Part shown: positions 45,963-56,894 of the stretch, one piece after another | Layout of the letters: the number at the start of each line of letters is the position of its first letter | Position numbering within the stretch: the stretch's first letter is position 1 | Source of the DNA: Rachycentron canadum | Lineage: Eukaryota; Chordata; Actinopteri; Carangiformes; Rachycentridae | Direction: 5' to 3' | NCBI GenBank assembly: GCA_038496675.1 | Contig: CM076655.1 | Coordinates: forward strand, 24,078,371 to 24,142,370 | DNA: 64,000 bases | Notes under the pieces: generated by a model | The model's database searches: none | What the model was told of the DNA's origin: nothing | What the model saw: the letters and a program-made list of their open reading frames with translations, nothing else | Program-made: the position numbers and the translations under genes

Positions 45963-46305
45963 TACCAAATCTAAACCGCCAACACTCTGCTGAGCTGAAG
46001 GGTTGAAGGACGTTCACCTCATACTTTAATCGCTGTTCATTAATCTGGAGAGGTGGTGTTGCAGCTGCACAAGTAAAAAAAAAAATACTAATATTAATCC
46101 TACTTTATCATCCAGTGAATACCAATTAAATAAATTGCGGCTGTTTTGTGTCTGTGATGATGGTCTTGAGGTCACTTGCAGATGGACTTATTTTCCCTGC
46201 TACAGGTCACACGATCTGAAGTTCAGTTCAAGGAATAACAAAATCAGTATCTCAAACTAAACGCTGGACAAAAAGCTCCCAAACATATCTTATTTTAAAA
46301 ACCTT
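45963..46305. other. No gene recognised
   Basis: Unique sequence, with a short A run near 46076-46085. Confidence 0.5.

Positions 46306-46350
<45 letters not shown>
46306..46350. repeat. (GT)n microsatellite
   Basis: About 22 GT units with one interruption at 46321. The cysteine/valine-rich start of the open frame 46309-46572 is this tract. Confidence 0.95.
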
Positions 46351-46353
<3 letters not shown>

Positions 46354-46559
46354 GGTCTTGTTTTGTTGCTACAATCACCTACTTTCATCTCTGACCGGAT
46401 GCTGAATTTATGTATTCTTTTATTCATGTTTTTTTTCTCACATGTTTCTGAGGTAAATCAGAGACTTGACAATGGAACAATCATCAGTCAGAGAAACATG
46501 TCACCCAGCAATCAAAAGCTTTGGACGCTCAATCTCTCCACAATCACCCACCTTTATTT

Positions 46560-47310
46560 CACCCTCGTTTGATGGCGCTCAGCTCGCCGCGGGGCGAGGT
46601 AAACATGCTCTGCGTTTGCTGCGGCTGCACTGCCTCGTCTCCGCGAGCCCGGCTGAGATCTGTTGGCTGCAGCCTGGAATTCATCTGAGTAGTAATAATA
46701 ATCCTGAGCAGCAGACAATCCTAATTACTGAGCAGTGAGTGTCTGGCTGCAGCCGAGGTCAGAGGCCAAGCGCAGCATATTACAGTCATTGTTCTCCCAA
46801 TGATCGCGGCGGCCTCCCGAGGATCTCCAAACTAACTGAACAACTTCCAGTCAGAAACTTGCGAGTGGACTTTTGTCTCTCCAGAGTTGGAGTTAATGGG
46901 AAAAGGAGGCTGAACTTTTTCACTGAAGTTTAACTTGGAGCTGCTCGCTGCTGTCTGTGTTCCACACCACAGAGCCTTTTCTTTCCTCTTTCATTTTGTT
47001 TTTCTTCAGAGGTTTGGATCCCCTGGCTGCCTCGTCGTACCTCGCCACCCCCGGAGAGCAATCCAGGCCTCGGCCTTATCTTTGGGAGGCACATTTCCTC
47101 CAGGGAAATCTCTCTGCCTCCACCTTGGGCTCTGCACTTAAGTGATGAACAAGTGAAACACGGCCGCTCTTTGTCTGCTCGCCGCTAATCAACGAGGCAG
47201 AGCACTGCTGCCGCTGCCATCTGGCCTCGCCGCGCTACCTGCATCACTGACATCACTTCTCCTTCCCTCTTTTCTTCGTCTTCCTGTCTTCCTCTCCACT
47301 CATCCTTCAT
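46560..47310. promoter_or_regulatory. CpG-rich candidate regulatory island
   Basis: The most CpG-rich part of the window: 'ctcgccgcggggcgagg' (46582-46598), 'cgtctccgcgagcccgg' (46637-46653), 'gatcgcggcggcctcccgagg' (46803-46823), 'ctcgccgctaatcaacgagg' (47179-47198) and 'gcctcgccgcgctacc' (47224-47239). It mixes GC-rich words with homeodomain cores ('cctaattactgagc' at 46719). No start-of-gene structure or exon can be shown: the overlapping short frames here lack domains. Either a CpG-island promoter or a conserved element would fit. Confidence 0.35.
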
Positions 47311-48189
47311 TCAGGCCACTACTTGGGGGGAAAAAAAAAAACTTTATACTGCCCGATTAAGAGTGGTAATAAAAAATACCCCTGCATTCAGCACTTTTAT
47401 TTAAGCACAAGTATCTAAGGTAGAGTACTGACTGTGAAGAAGTGCAGAGTTTAATTTTGCTGTTGGGCAAAACCCTTGTATCTCCAGTTCTGATAAATTT
47501 CTTTTTTTTTCATCGGTTAAAGAAAGAAGAAGAAATAAAGTGTCATTTTGTAATTTTGTAAAAAAAAAGCTTTGGTTGGTTGCTCTCAATTTAAATGTAT
47601 TTGCACAATGGCTAATGCAGGAGTTGGGTTAAAACATATTCAAAGTAAAATCAATTAAACATCACGATCTGTCTGAACTGTTCAGGATGTGGATAGCATA
47701 GCTTAGCACCTAGACCAAGAAGGCATAGCTGGAATAGCCAGCTAATGTTTGAATATAAAGACTCACCAACACCTCGAAAGCTCACAAACAAGTACTCTGT
47801 GATTCATCTGCACACAAACACAACTGTAACAATGACAAATTGTAATTTTAACGGCCTCTGAGGGTCCAGCACCGTTGGGGTAGATCTTGATTTTGTCGAT
47901 ATGGTCACTGAGCAGTTTATTCAAGAGATACAGACTCCTGTGTCACAACTAACCGCAGACCACACTGCTGCAGGGTTGTATTAAATTAGATGGTGTGACA
48001 CAGCTAAAACTGCAGGCTTTATAGTTTTGGACTCACCAGTTCTCTGCTCAGTTAAAGGTCAGTGTGGGAATAGTTTGAGTAAGTCCTCTGATTTCTGAAA
48101 TTCCATGAAAAGTAAATGGTTTTGCTCCAAAGTGTTGCTGTCATGCCACTGCTACATTGCTAATGTTAGCATGAACAAGACAAGAGCAG
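47311..48189. other. No gene recognised
   Basis: Unique sequence with A runs near 47329-47341 and 47561-47570. Confidence 0.5.
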
Positions 48190-48500
48190 GGGATGTTTAT
48201 TTAAATACCACCTTTGAGATACAAGTCAATTTAAAGTGCTTTACAGAGCCATGGGGATACATTATAAATAGAACATTAAATGACATTAACATAGCATTTA
48301 AAAACAATCAAAGCGAGTTCAATAAAGGTTGTAAAAAAAAAAAAAAAAAAAAAGGTAAGAAAGCACATTTTTTAAAGAAGTGATGAAACATATTCACTGG
48401 TAAGATGCAGTAAATGGTGACGTTTTAAGCCCTGATTGAAATGAGCTGACAGTGTCAGCATATCTCAGATGTTCAGGAAGTGCTTCAGTCATTCTTGTGT
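48190..48500 (+). repeat. Dispersed repeat of the 'cactttatttatatagca' kind, decayed
   Basis: 'ggatgtttatttaaatacca', 'tcaatttaaagtgctttaca', 'aggttgt' then A21 at 48333-48353, 'gtaagaaagca', 'tgttttaagcc'-like text at 48423 and 'ctcagatgttcaggaagtg' follow the order of a common fish repeat. Class unknown to me. Confidence 0.5.
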
Positions 48501-49552
48501 TTACGATAAAAGAGGTTACGATACGTCCTCTGAGCGGCTGCCTCTCCAGGGGAGACTTAACAACACAGCGACTCTGTGTCAGACACCGACGTGGCAGTCC
48601 GACCAGGCTGGAGTTCGCTGGTTAGCATGCTAACTGCAGTACAACAGAGGCACTGACAGAATACAAGCTAAACAAGATGGTCGCATTCTGTCCAGATGTT
48701 TTATTGAGTAACATTAAAGTTTGCACACCGTAAACGCCTGACGTCAACAGTGAGAGACGTCAACAGGTCCAGTTTGAAGACCACATTCATCCCAGGACCA
48801 GGGGAGTTTATAGTTCATTCAGAGAAAGAAGCTGGTTTGAGATGAGACGCGATTGTTAAAAGTTATCATTCGGTGTCTGTGACATGGTCCACGGTGGTCA
48901 GCCTGGTCTCTGTGGCCGAGGTGCAGTCGGCTCTCCCCCTCTGCAGGATTGTAATCGGAGTCCAGAAGCAGAAAATATCAGGGCTGGTCTGTGGCTGCTG
49001 AATATGTAAAGCCTTATTGAAGCTACGCTCCAGCAATTTCTCTTAATTATTGGAATAATCAGATTGAAGGAAAGGAGAGGCTTTGCTTATTGGATTAGCT
49101 GAGACGATCCTCTAACACAACCCATCTCCTCCTCTCTGTATCTGCCTCGCTCTATTCAATTCACTTCGATTCAATCAGCTTTATTGGCACCAAAGTTTAC
49201 AAATAAAATCTCAGACGCACGGAAGTGCAATATAGATAATGATCAATAATTTAAACATCAAAATTAACAGACACAATGATTGTGTTAAACAAAAACTTTA
49301 GATGCCTCTCCCTTTCTGTTTCTATTCATGTAAGTATTAAAAAGTCAGAAAAAAAAAAAAAAACAAACGAAAAGAAAAAAACAAAACACGTAATTCATTC
49401 ATTTTAACACAAAGTCTGTCGCCCGATCAGCCCCAGTCCCATGGGTCAAGACTCGTCCACTAGACACTCACTGGTGAGTTGCTTTCCCAGGTCGGGCTCC
49501 AGTTTGGGGGTCCAGTGTCCCTTTTTGTGCAAAGTGCTGAAGCTTAGACATA
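48501..49552. other. No gene recognised; possible small repeat
   Basis: Mostly unique sequence. 49152-49260 ('attcaattcacttcgattc', 'cagctttattggcac') resembles the start of another frequent fish repeat. A-rich tracts lie at 49350-49385. Confidence 0.45.
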
Positions 49553-49572
49553 CCCTCCCTCCCTCCCTCCCT
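49553..49572. repeat. (CCCT)n microsatellite
   Basis: Five CCCT units. Confidence 0.9.
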
Positions 49573-49879
49573 AGAAAAGCAGAAAAAAATGTAGTCACAT
49601 GAGAGTCCAGCATAATTTGAATGGACATTTATTGTTTTTTGTTTAACTGAATGAATTAAACTTTTTAAATTTTTACAATCGATCAAAATTCATAAAACAT
49701 TTGATCATTGATCATATTTGAGGGCCCTCACACCTGCACAGGTGTTTCCATTTCGTTGGGCTGGTTCGAGCGCCGCTGGATAATGACAGACACATGCGGG
49801 GGTGTGATCTGCGGAGTGATGATCCTCAGTGGACGGACCTCTCCTCTGCTGCAGACCTCGTCAAGTAGAAGTCACCTCA

Positions 49880-50900
49880 CCTGAGTGGTGTCCCAGTTCG
49901 GGGGTTGCTTCCTTTGGAAAACCCAGAACGAAAGGCCAAACTGAAATGAGACAATTGGCGTCGCCAGCTGTGTCCCCACAAAAAAATGTGGCTCCTAAAA
50001 CTTCTGCCGACGCGTTTGTTTTTAACAAGACGAGAGGTTTTAAGGTCATTGGTTGTAACAGTTGTACCATATCCTGTTCAGCTGAGCTGAAACATAACAC
50101 TTACACTTCTGGCGTTGCTCACTTTCATTGCTCTCGGGACAGGTTGGCCCAAGAAAAGGACACATTTCTCAGCTACATTTGAGGAAGCCGTCAAAATGAG
50201 ACTGCGATACAATCAGTATTCGTCCTCAGAAGGACGTGGCTCTTGAACTGGGTTTGTCAGGTAGACTTCAGTTCAGCTGGTCTGATGCCTGTCGGCGTCA
50301 AGAGTGTTTCTCACTCTTGGCTTCTTCAGATCGGTCCCATTTGTGTCTCTCCACAGTTTGCCCAAAGGTTTTTGACATCACCTATCAGTGATGATTATAT
50401 TGTACTGAGTTAAGTTAATTGGAGCGATCGGGGAACACACTGACACCGGTACATCATCGGACAGATCTTTGGGTGCGTCATAGTAAGAAACGCACAGGCG
50501 TGACTAAAAACATTGATGACGGCTCTGTGTCCCAGTAAACCATCGTGATGTGACAGAAATCCTTTGAAGGATGTGGTCTACAAAGGTAGACTGCAGAGGC
50601 CGAACTGAAACGGCCAAATCTGGCTCCTATTGCCGAGCGACCTTGACTACACATAACTTTTCTTTTCACAAAATTTGAGTTTTTAATGCCCAGGTTGTTG
50701 CATTAGCTGAAGCCCACTACTAATATTCTAAGCCCCTGGCTCTCTATCTGTGTTTTTTGCTGCCATATTATTTTTATTGCTGGCGCACAATGAATCTTGG
50801 GATAGATTGGACACAAAGGATCCAACATTCGGAGCCTTCGACGACCCAGAGGAAGAATTTGACGAAGCCTTTAAAAAGGGTAGAAGCTAGTTAGACCAAC
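49880..50900 (+). mobile_element. Probable nonautonomous DNA transposon remains, patchwork
   Basis: Three blocks of a fish repeat that I associate with a DNA transposon: 49880-50240 ('gagtggtgtcccagttcggg', 'gccaaactgaaatgagacaa', 'cctcagaaggacgtggctc'), 50525-50690 ('cctttgaaggatgtggtct', 'aactgaaacggccaaatctgg', 'gaccttgactacacataac') and 50785-50900 ('gcgcacaatgaatcttggga', 'gaagccttttaaaa'-like text and 'ccttcgacgacccagagga'). Spacing and sequence between the blocks do not follow the family, so it is either one decayed element or neighbouring fragments. No transposase sequence is seen. A related fragment is at 43040-43170. Confidence 0.5.
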
Positions 50901-52129
50901 TATGATTCAGATCCGCTGAGACCGTGTAGACTGTCTACTGTGTAGAAGGCCTAACGTGAGCAGACAGGTTGGAAACAGATTATCAAAACACTGGAAGTTA
51001 GTCTAACTGAAATGTTAGTAATATTCCCTAATTGTTCATAAAACCTTTTTGTAAAAGTAATTTGGATGTGCTTAATCTTCTTGTTTAATTGTATAAAATC
51101 AACTTTTCTTATTTAGAATGAAACCCTGCTGAATAAATTCCTATATTAGACCTAATTTACACCAAATATCACTCTTTACAAATCAGACCAACAAAAGACA
51201 AAGTATCACCTCAGTGGCAGAAGAGAATTATGGCTAATTACAGCTCCACTCTGAGCATGTTACCTCCTCTCTTTGTGTAATTCATTCCCACAACGTTTCA
51301 CAGTCAAAATTGAGGTGAAATTTAAAAAGTATCTGCTCTGTTATCAGAAGAAAAAAAAAAAAACATCTGTATGAAACCCTGTCAGGACTGTAGTTGCCAT
51401 TAAAGACGAGAAAACGTCCTTTTTCAGGCATCAATCCACCTCCTGGACGGAGATTGATCTGCTTGATGCATCGATCACCGCAAAGTGTTCACATGTATCT
51501 GTGACCTGAGCTTCCCTTCCATAAAACACACAGAATTTAATATTTAAAGTGTTTTATACTATTTTAGATAATTTAACACATACGGTTTTGACACATTTCT
51601 CACTGACATCACTGGCAACATGGAGTGATTTGACACCTTTAGTGGGGAGATGAACATTTACAGAAAACTGTACAGTGAAGGGAGAAGAATGTGAATAAAA
51701 TAAAGTTTTACCCATTCTGGTTACTGGTTCAATAATTCATAAGGGATTTGAAGTAGTTTCCTGTTCCAGATGACAACCAGTTCTAGGCCTTTTTTTCAAG
51801 GTACAATCCACGTGGACTTTGTCGCTCTATAAACTATGTCACCGCACTTTTCCCATAATAACATGCTGACAGACGACCTGCGGGGCCGTTTTGTTGAAAT
51901 CACGTTCACACCTGAAAAAACCCGAGACCTTGAACTCTTCCCTGTCACTGACTCAGATTTACAGTAGCATATAGATCACATTTAAACACACTACGACTGC
52001 AGCAAACACAACATGTATTGACGTGAATTGTTGAATTCTTTTGATAGTACAATAGATTTTGACCCCCCCACCTCCACACACTCGCTTTGTTTGGTTATGT
52101 TAGTGTGTGTGTTTGTGGAGGGTCGTGGC
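50901..52129. other. No gene recognised
   Basis: AT-rich unique sequence with an A run at 51351-51363. Confidence 0.5.
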
Positions 52130-52620
52130 TAAGGGCCGCGGGGACACCAGGGGCATTAAGGTGGATTGATATCTGGCAGGCGGGGGGAGCCAGCCATAAT
52201 CTCCATCAGCCATGTAGGAAAGTACATTACTGCCACTACAAAGCCTATTAACAAAACCGCAGGTCATGCATTATTGAATGGATGTTGGTTTTATTCGACC
52301 CGTTCAAAGAGATGAGGAAAAAAAAAAAAAAGGGACAAACATAAATTATGCAGCCGCCCCAGCTCCCTCACTTGAAAATATTGTTTTTGTTTTCGGTGCT
52401 TAATTGGATTCATAGTCTGGGAGGCATCACGGTGGACGGATTGGAGGAGGGAGGTGGTGGAGGGAGGGGCACTGAGATCACATCTGAGTGACTTCAGGGG
52501 GAATATTGATCGGCGATTTGAATCTACCGAGAGCGATCCAGAGGAATAGCCATCTGTAAACAAAGGCTCAGTGCAGCGAGGAGCTTCACCTCTGAATCAC
52601 AGATGAGCCGTCTTCACCTC
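52130..52620. promoter_or_regulatory. Candidate conserved noncoding element
   Basis: Repeat-free and rich in words typical of developmental enhancers: 'gccataatctccatcagcca' (52193-52212), 'gcattattgaatgg' (52268-52281), 'cataaattatgcagcc' with a POU-like ATTATGCA (52340-52355), 'gcttaattggattcat' (52398-52413) and 'ttgatcggcgatttgaatc' (52506-52524). An A15 run interrupts it at 52319-52332. The short frames present have no domain. Function is inference. Confidence 0.4.
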
Positions 52621-52648
52621 AGGCTGAGATATGCACTGTTACAACAAG

Positions 52649-52681
52649 GTGTGTGTGTGTCTCTGTGTGTGTGTGTGTGTT
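52649..52681. repeat. (GT)n microsatellite, interrupted
   Basis: GT units with a 'ctct' interruption. Confidence 0.9.
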
Positions 52682-53084
52682 ACTTCATGAAATATACACT
52701 CATACAAGAACAAAACCCACCATGACCCCATCACACAGGCTCCACAGCTGCTCCTGGACGACAGGAAACAATAAGATCCAGATTTCAGATTTCTCAGTGT
52801 CGAAATCCAGTTCCACCTCAGGACAGTCACCGTGATGCGGATCAGCTGATCGATACATCTGTCACTCTGTGTCAGTCCACATGTTGAATACAGACCTGTA
52901 GCTGCTGGCCTTTTGTGACCCATGTGACGGTCCAAAGCTGACGAGCGGCTCATAAAGAGCATCGAATTCTGCACAAATAAATCAGGTCAAATTAAATTCG
53001 AATTCAATTTTGACCTCTACATGTGACGCTAAAATTCATGTGACAACTTGACAACGCTCTAAAATACACGAAAAAGGTCTGTAA
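52682..53084. other. No gene recognised
   Basis: Unique sequence with nothing recognised. Confidence 0.5.
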
Positions 53085-53285
53085 GCCTGGTTTATCCTGC
53101 TGGGAGCTTGAATGTCCTCAGCACAATTTCATGGTGGTCAACCTGTCAAATAATGAGATACAGAAGCTTGTGTGCAAAGCTGATGATTTATGCTCTACGG
53201 GGCTCTAGAGGGAAGCTAATCCGGTGTGAAAATGGGAAAAGGGTTCAACCTCTGGGGAGCATAAATCTAATGGCAGCAGAAATCT
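53085..53285 (-). repeat. 'ccccagaggatgaa' LINE-like fragment, minus orientation
   Basis: On the plus strand 'gggttcaacctctggggagcataaatcta' (53240-53268) is the reverse complement of the family's subunit signature, and 'aatttcatggtggtcaac' and 'gaagctaatccggtg' fit the flanking text. Diverged. Confidence 0.45.
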
Positions 53286-53459
53286 GACTAGTTTCCTTTT
53301 TGGAATTGAGGAAAAATTGGGAAGAAAATATGTCACAATCTTTTTAGGTAATAAATTATTAATTATTAAGTGAAAAGTTAGACTTGAAAATACATTTCCT
53401 CTTTAAATCACTTTTGTGAGTCCACCCAGCCACCATGACGGGGTCAGAGAGGTCGAGCG

Positions 53460-53760
53460 TTACCGACCGTAAACAGCCCTGTTCTCACTTTGGCCTCCTG
53501 ACTGATGGAGGATTTTAAGCGAGTCCGAGGCCGAGCTTCTCCTGCTGCTGCAGCTGAGCTCATCCCATAATGCTTCATTACCAGAGCGTCCACCCTGACC
53601 CTGGCGGGCATTTAGCAGGCAGGACCAGAAAGGTCTAGAAACACACACACAAACACACACACAGACACAAATGGCGTCTGAGATAATAAGCGGATATTTT
53701 AGCGAGGACGCTCAGTCAGAGGGAGCGAGCGGCGCTTCGTCTCCGTCAGCTCGGGTCAGT
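53460..53760. promoter_or_regulatory. GC-rich candidate regulatory island
   Basis: Repeat-free apart from (CA)n at 53641-53664. Contains 'gcgagtccgaggccgagc', 'ccataatgcttcatta' and, from 53671, 'atggcgtctgagataataag'. From that ATG a frame runs to 53958; a GT donor-like 'cgggtcagt' at 53753-53761 would end a 28-codon segment. The frame has no domain and no acceptor partner, so I treat the stretch as noncoding. Confidence 0.3.
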
Positions 53761-54090
53761 TTCTGTATGCGGCTCTGTGTCCAATCAGCAAACAGCAGGA
53801 GACATTCAACCACCCATGATTCCTGTTTCTGCACTGGCTCGGGCTCACACAGCAGGTCTGATATAATGTTCCCGTTAGCAAACATCTGGATCTTAAAAGA
53901 GACAGGAGAGCAGCAGAAATACAGTCTTCTTTCTGAACTATTTGTGATGCAGCACTGAAGAACATTGGATTTGACCCATTTACACGACAGTAACTACTGT
54001 ACTTCAGTACAGTTTAAGATACTTTGTACTGCATTGGAGGTTTCTGCTTCTCTTTGATGTAGTTTCTAGTTATTTTGTGGGAAACTCTAC
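53761..54090. other. No gene recognised
   Basis: Unique sequence with nothing recognised. Confidence 0.5.

Positions 54091-54122
<32 letters not shown>
54091..54122. repeat. (AT)n(AC)n microsatellite
   Basis: Thirteen AT units followed by a few AC units. Confidence 0.95.
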
Positions 54123-54123
<1 letters not shown>

Positions 54124-54129
54124 ACATGT

Positions 54130-54760
54130 AATTCAACATGCGCTCTTGTTGATTCTCTTTGCTTTTGTCTTTGCTCAGTTTTGTGTTGCTGTGTTTATTC
54201 ATAGCATATTGTTGACTGATATCGGTGCCGGTCTCTGTAGTGTGTTTTCTGTTGTGTGGTGTAGGGCTAAGCTCCACAACCCGCCGCCTACAGTAACAGA
54301 AATCTCTCCCCCATGAAGGAGCTTGAAGTTTCGGGTTTGTGAGTAGGATCATCTCTGTATGCTGATGTTGTGCAGCTGTTTATTGCTCTGACATTTCTTT
54401 ATGTTTTCTCCTGTTTTGAGCTCCACAGGCCCAGCTGTGCTGCCTGCTCATTGTGGGAGAGCCCGGAGGCGACCTCCCCTCGCCGGCGCCTGCTACCCTC
54501 CTACCTGTGTGTCTGCAGTAACCTTTATTCACCCCTCACTGATTATTTTTGCTTTGTCCTGAGGTCTATATTTTGTGTTTGAGTTGCAGTTTGTTTGTGC
54601 TGGGCGCTGGCGGGTGGTGAGGCTGCTCACCCCCTCCGGTAACAAACCATTCCCCGACTAGCAGCTGCACTCCCCGGCTTCCAGTACAGTAACATCATCC
54701 CCTTTTTAAAGTAATAAAGAGTTTGTTTTAGAACCTGTAAATACCTATGATGTAGTTTTA
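54130..54760 (+). repeat. Unclassified element-like segment with poly-A signal
   Basis: A compositionally distinct segment: T-rich blocks alternate with GC-rich blocks (54430-54510 and 54600-54690), and it ends with AATAAA at 54714-54719 followed by 'gagtttgttttagaacctg'. Short phrases recur inside it: 'gctccaca' at 54270 and 54420, and 'cagtaac' at 54291, 54516 and 54688. This looks like an LTR or a retroelement 3' end, but no target duplication, primer site or coding remains can be shown. Confidence 0.3.
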
Positions 54761-54883
54761 GGAGTGTTCATTAATCTCAGCAGATCTTTGTCGAGACTCA
54801 CCGTCAGTCTGCCAGATGGATCGAGTAGCTTGGTGTGTGGTTTCAGACTTTGTCTGGATCAAATTAACAGTAAACATTAAGGC

Positions 54884-55395
54884 CTTAAAGATCCCATATA
54901 GCACAAAGGTAGATGCCCATGTCTTCTTTGATAATAAAGCAGGCCTCGGTCCTATATTAACACTGTGAAAGTATCAAAGCACTTCATCTAGACAGAAATG
55001 AGAAAATAATATTGATTAGAAGATCTTTAAATTCTAATGGAGCTCCCAGAGTTTCCAAAGATGCCAAACACTAAGAGCTAAATTTGAGGGAAATGGGTAC
55101 AAGAGGATGTTGAGACTTCTCAAACATTTGCTTTTCCATTTGTTTAGTCTTATATGACTATAACATCCTATTCCTCCATTAACTATCAAAGGAAAAGTCC
55201 ACGTCTTATTGTGTTATAAAGCAGATCTAGGTCTTATATGCTTATATACTATGAAAGTATGAAAGTGCTCAATCCACAGAGAAATGCAGAAAATGAGCCT
55301 TAAAGCAGGACCCACCTGAACTCACCTCTCACTTGGAGGATTTGGTTTCTCTGAGTGTTTATATGTCAGACAAAACTACACTGAGGTGCTGCTTG
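54884..55395 (+). repeat. Repeat family C-D-C tandem arrangement
   Basis: 54884-54985 repeats the head of family C ('aaagatcccatatagcac', 'gatgcccatgtcttctttg', 'cactgtgaaagtatcaaag'). 55008-55185 is a segment D ('atattgattagaagatcttt', 'ccagagtttccaaagatgcc', 'cttctcaaacatttgctttt') that is also found at 60963-61140. 55190-55395 is family C again ('ccacgtcttattgtgttat', 'gatctaggtcttatatgc', 'ggatttggtttctctgagtg'). The same D-then-C order at 60963-61465 shows D is part of, or regularly neighbours, the element. Confidence 0.75.
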
Positions 55396-56159
55396 GTTCT
55401 TTGAACCACAAATAATCTTCTTCTGATATTTCAATCTGTTGGAAAAACTCAACACTTCCTGCTGATGGTTCACATGAAGCAAAGTAGAGTTTACTCAGCC
55501 CAAAGTAATGTTACAAACAATCCACCTAATTACTAATATTTTCGAATAATTAATAAAAGGATTCAATGATTTCAAACAATAACAAATACATATTTTGCAA
55601 GTAACTTGCAGCACAACTTGCTACTTATTTTGAAGAAACTGCAGGACTGGATTTAATGTGTTGTTTGTCCTACATGTGGATGAGGAGGATACATTATCCA
55701 TCTGTTGTGTATTGTTTTGTTCTGCTTTTTGCTGCTGTTTGATGTATGAATCTGCACCCTGTTATGTATTCTGTATCTCAAAATTACATAAGAAATAAAT
55801 ATTCAACAGCTGTATTCAGTCCACAAGTTAAGAAAAAATAGATGTGAATTTATTTTTCTTTATGCCTGTTTTAATGCTTTAGACCTCATCTAACTCACTC
55901 AGTCTCTGTCTTAATGTATGTTTGGTTATTTTCCACAATAGAATCTGTTTTTTGACCCTTTGTTTTTCAACTGCAGGCGATTTGAGCGTCAACGTGGAGC
56001 TCAAACTCCAAGACTCTGAGAGCAGAAATCAGACTTCAGGTTTTTTTCAAACACACAACGCGGTCCCACCTCAGGCCTTCCTCCCTGACAGCCGACCCTG
56101 TTTGGTTTCACTTTGTTGCTCGCTCGCTCTCATTAAAGCCTTAATGCGTCTCTGAGTTT
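55396..56159. other. No gene recognised
   Basis: AT-rich unique sequence. The plus frame 55922-56155 has no domain. Confidence 0.45.
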
Positions 56160-56800
56160 GTTGCCGTCGACCCGCCGACCTTGCGCGCCCCGCTAATGTC
56201 GTCCGTCATTAATAAACAGCCGCCACCTCCACTTGTCTTCCTCCTCCAGCTTCATGCTAACCATCGGTGAACCTGCGAGTCAGGTGGAGGCAAACGGGAG
56301 GAGTGTGATTCATTAGCTGCAGCTGCCGCGCTGCCTTCAGCTCATAATTATCCAAAGCATCACTGACTCAAAGTTTACAAGCTGCACTCAACAGCATAAA
56401 TATTCATATGCATCTCTGAGAAATCAATAGGGCAGAACAAAACTTTATGATATTAAAGTATTACAATATTAATGTGTGGGCGAGGACTCTTTAGACAAAC
56501 TAAACGCTCCACCTCCCCCTTCTTCCCCGCCATTATGCATGCTGGGAGATCAGATTTCATGACCTTTGCCATCCGATGGGAACTCGTCTTTGCTTAGGGG
56601 TGCAGATAAGCCCGGATGATCCACAACAATAAATAAATCTGTGAACAGGCTGGAGAGCCCGAAAGCTCCCTCCCTCCCTCTCTAATCTTTGCAATTTGCC
56701 ATGGCTGATAAAATTTTAATGAGGAATAAGCATAATGGGAGCCTCAGAGAGATTATGGTGAACTGGGAGTGAAACGTGTCGGACGGATGAAGATGGAGGA
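56160..56800. promoter_or_regulatory. Candidate conserved noncoding element pair
   Basis: Repeat-free islands at 56160-56480 and 56540-56800. They hold 'ccgctaatgtcgtccgtcat' (56191), 'gctcataattatccaaagc' (56340-56358), 'aatattcatatgcatctctg' with an octamer-like ATATGCAT (56399-56418), 'cattatgcatgctggg' (56532-56547) and 'gctgataaaattttaatgag' (56704-56723). The order and density resemble vertebrate conserved noncoding elements. Function is inference. Confidence 0.4.
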
Positions 56801-56875
56801 ACCAGCATCAGCCGGCAGATCAGAGATGCTCTGCGGTCCCCTCCCTCCTCCCCCTGATACAATGGCTCGACTGTG

Positions 56876-56894
56876 TTTTTTTTTTTTTTTTTTT
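56876..56894. repeat. T19 homopolymer
   Basis: Uninterrupted run of T at the edge of the preceding island. Confidence 0.95.

Noticed and set aside
54130..54760. Endogenous retrovirus LTR
   Set aside because: No second LTR, primer-binding site, polypurine tract or coding remains were seen, so I list it only as unclassified.
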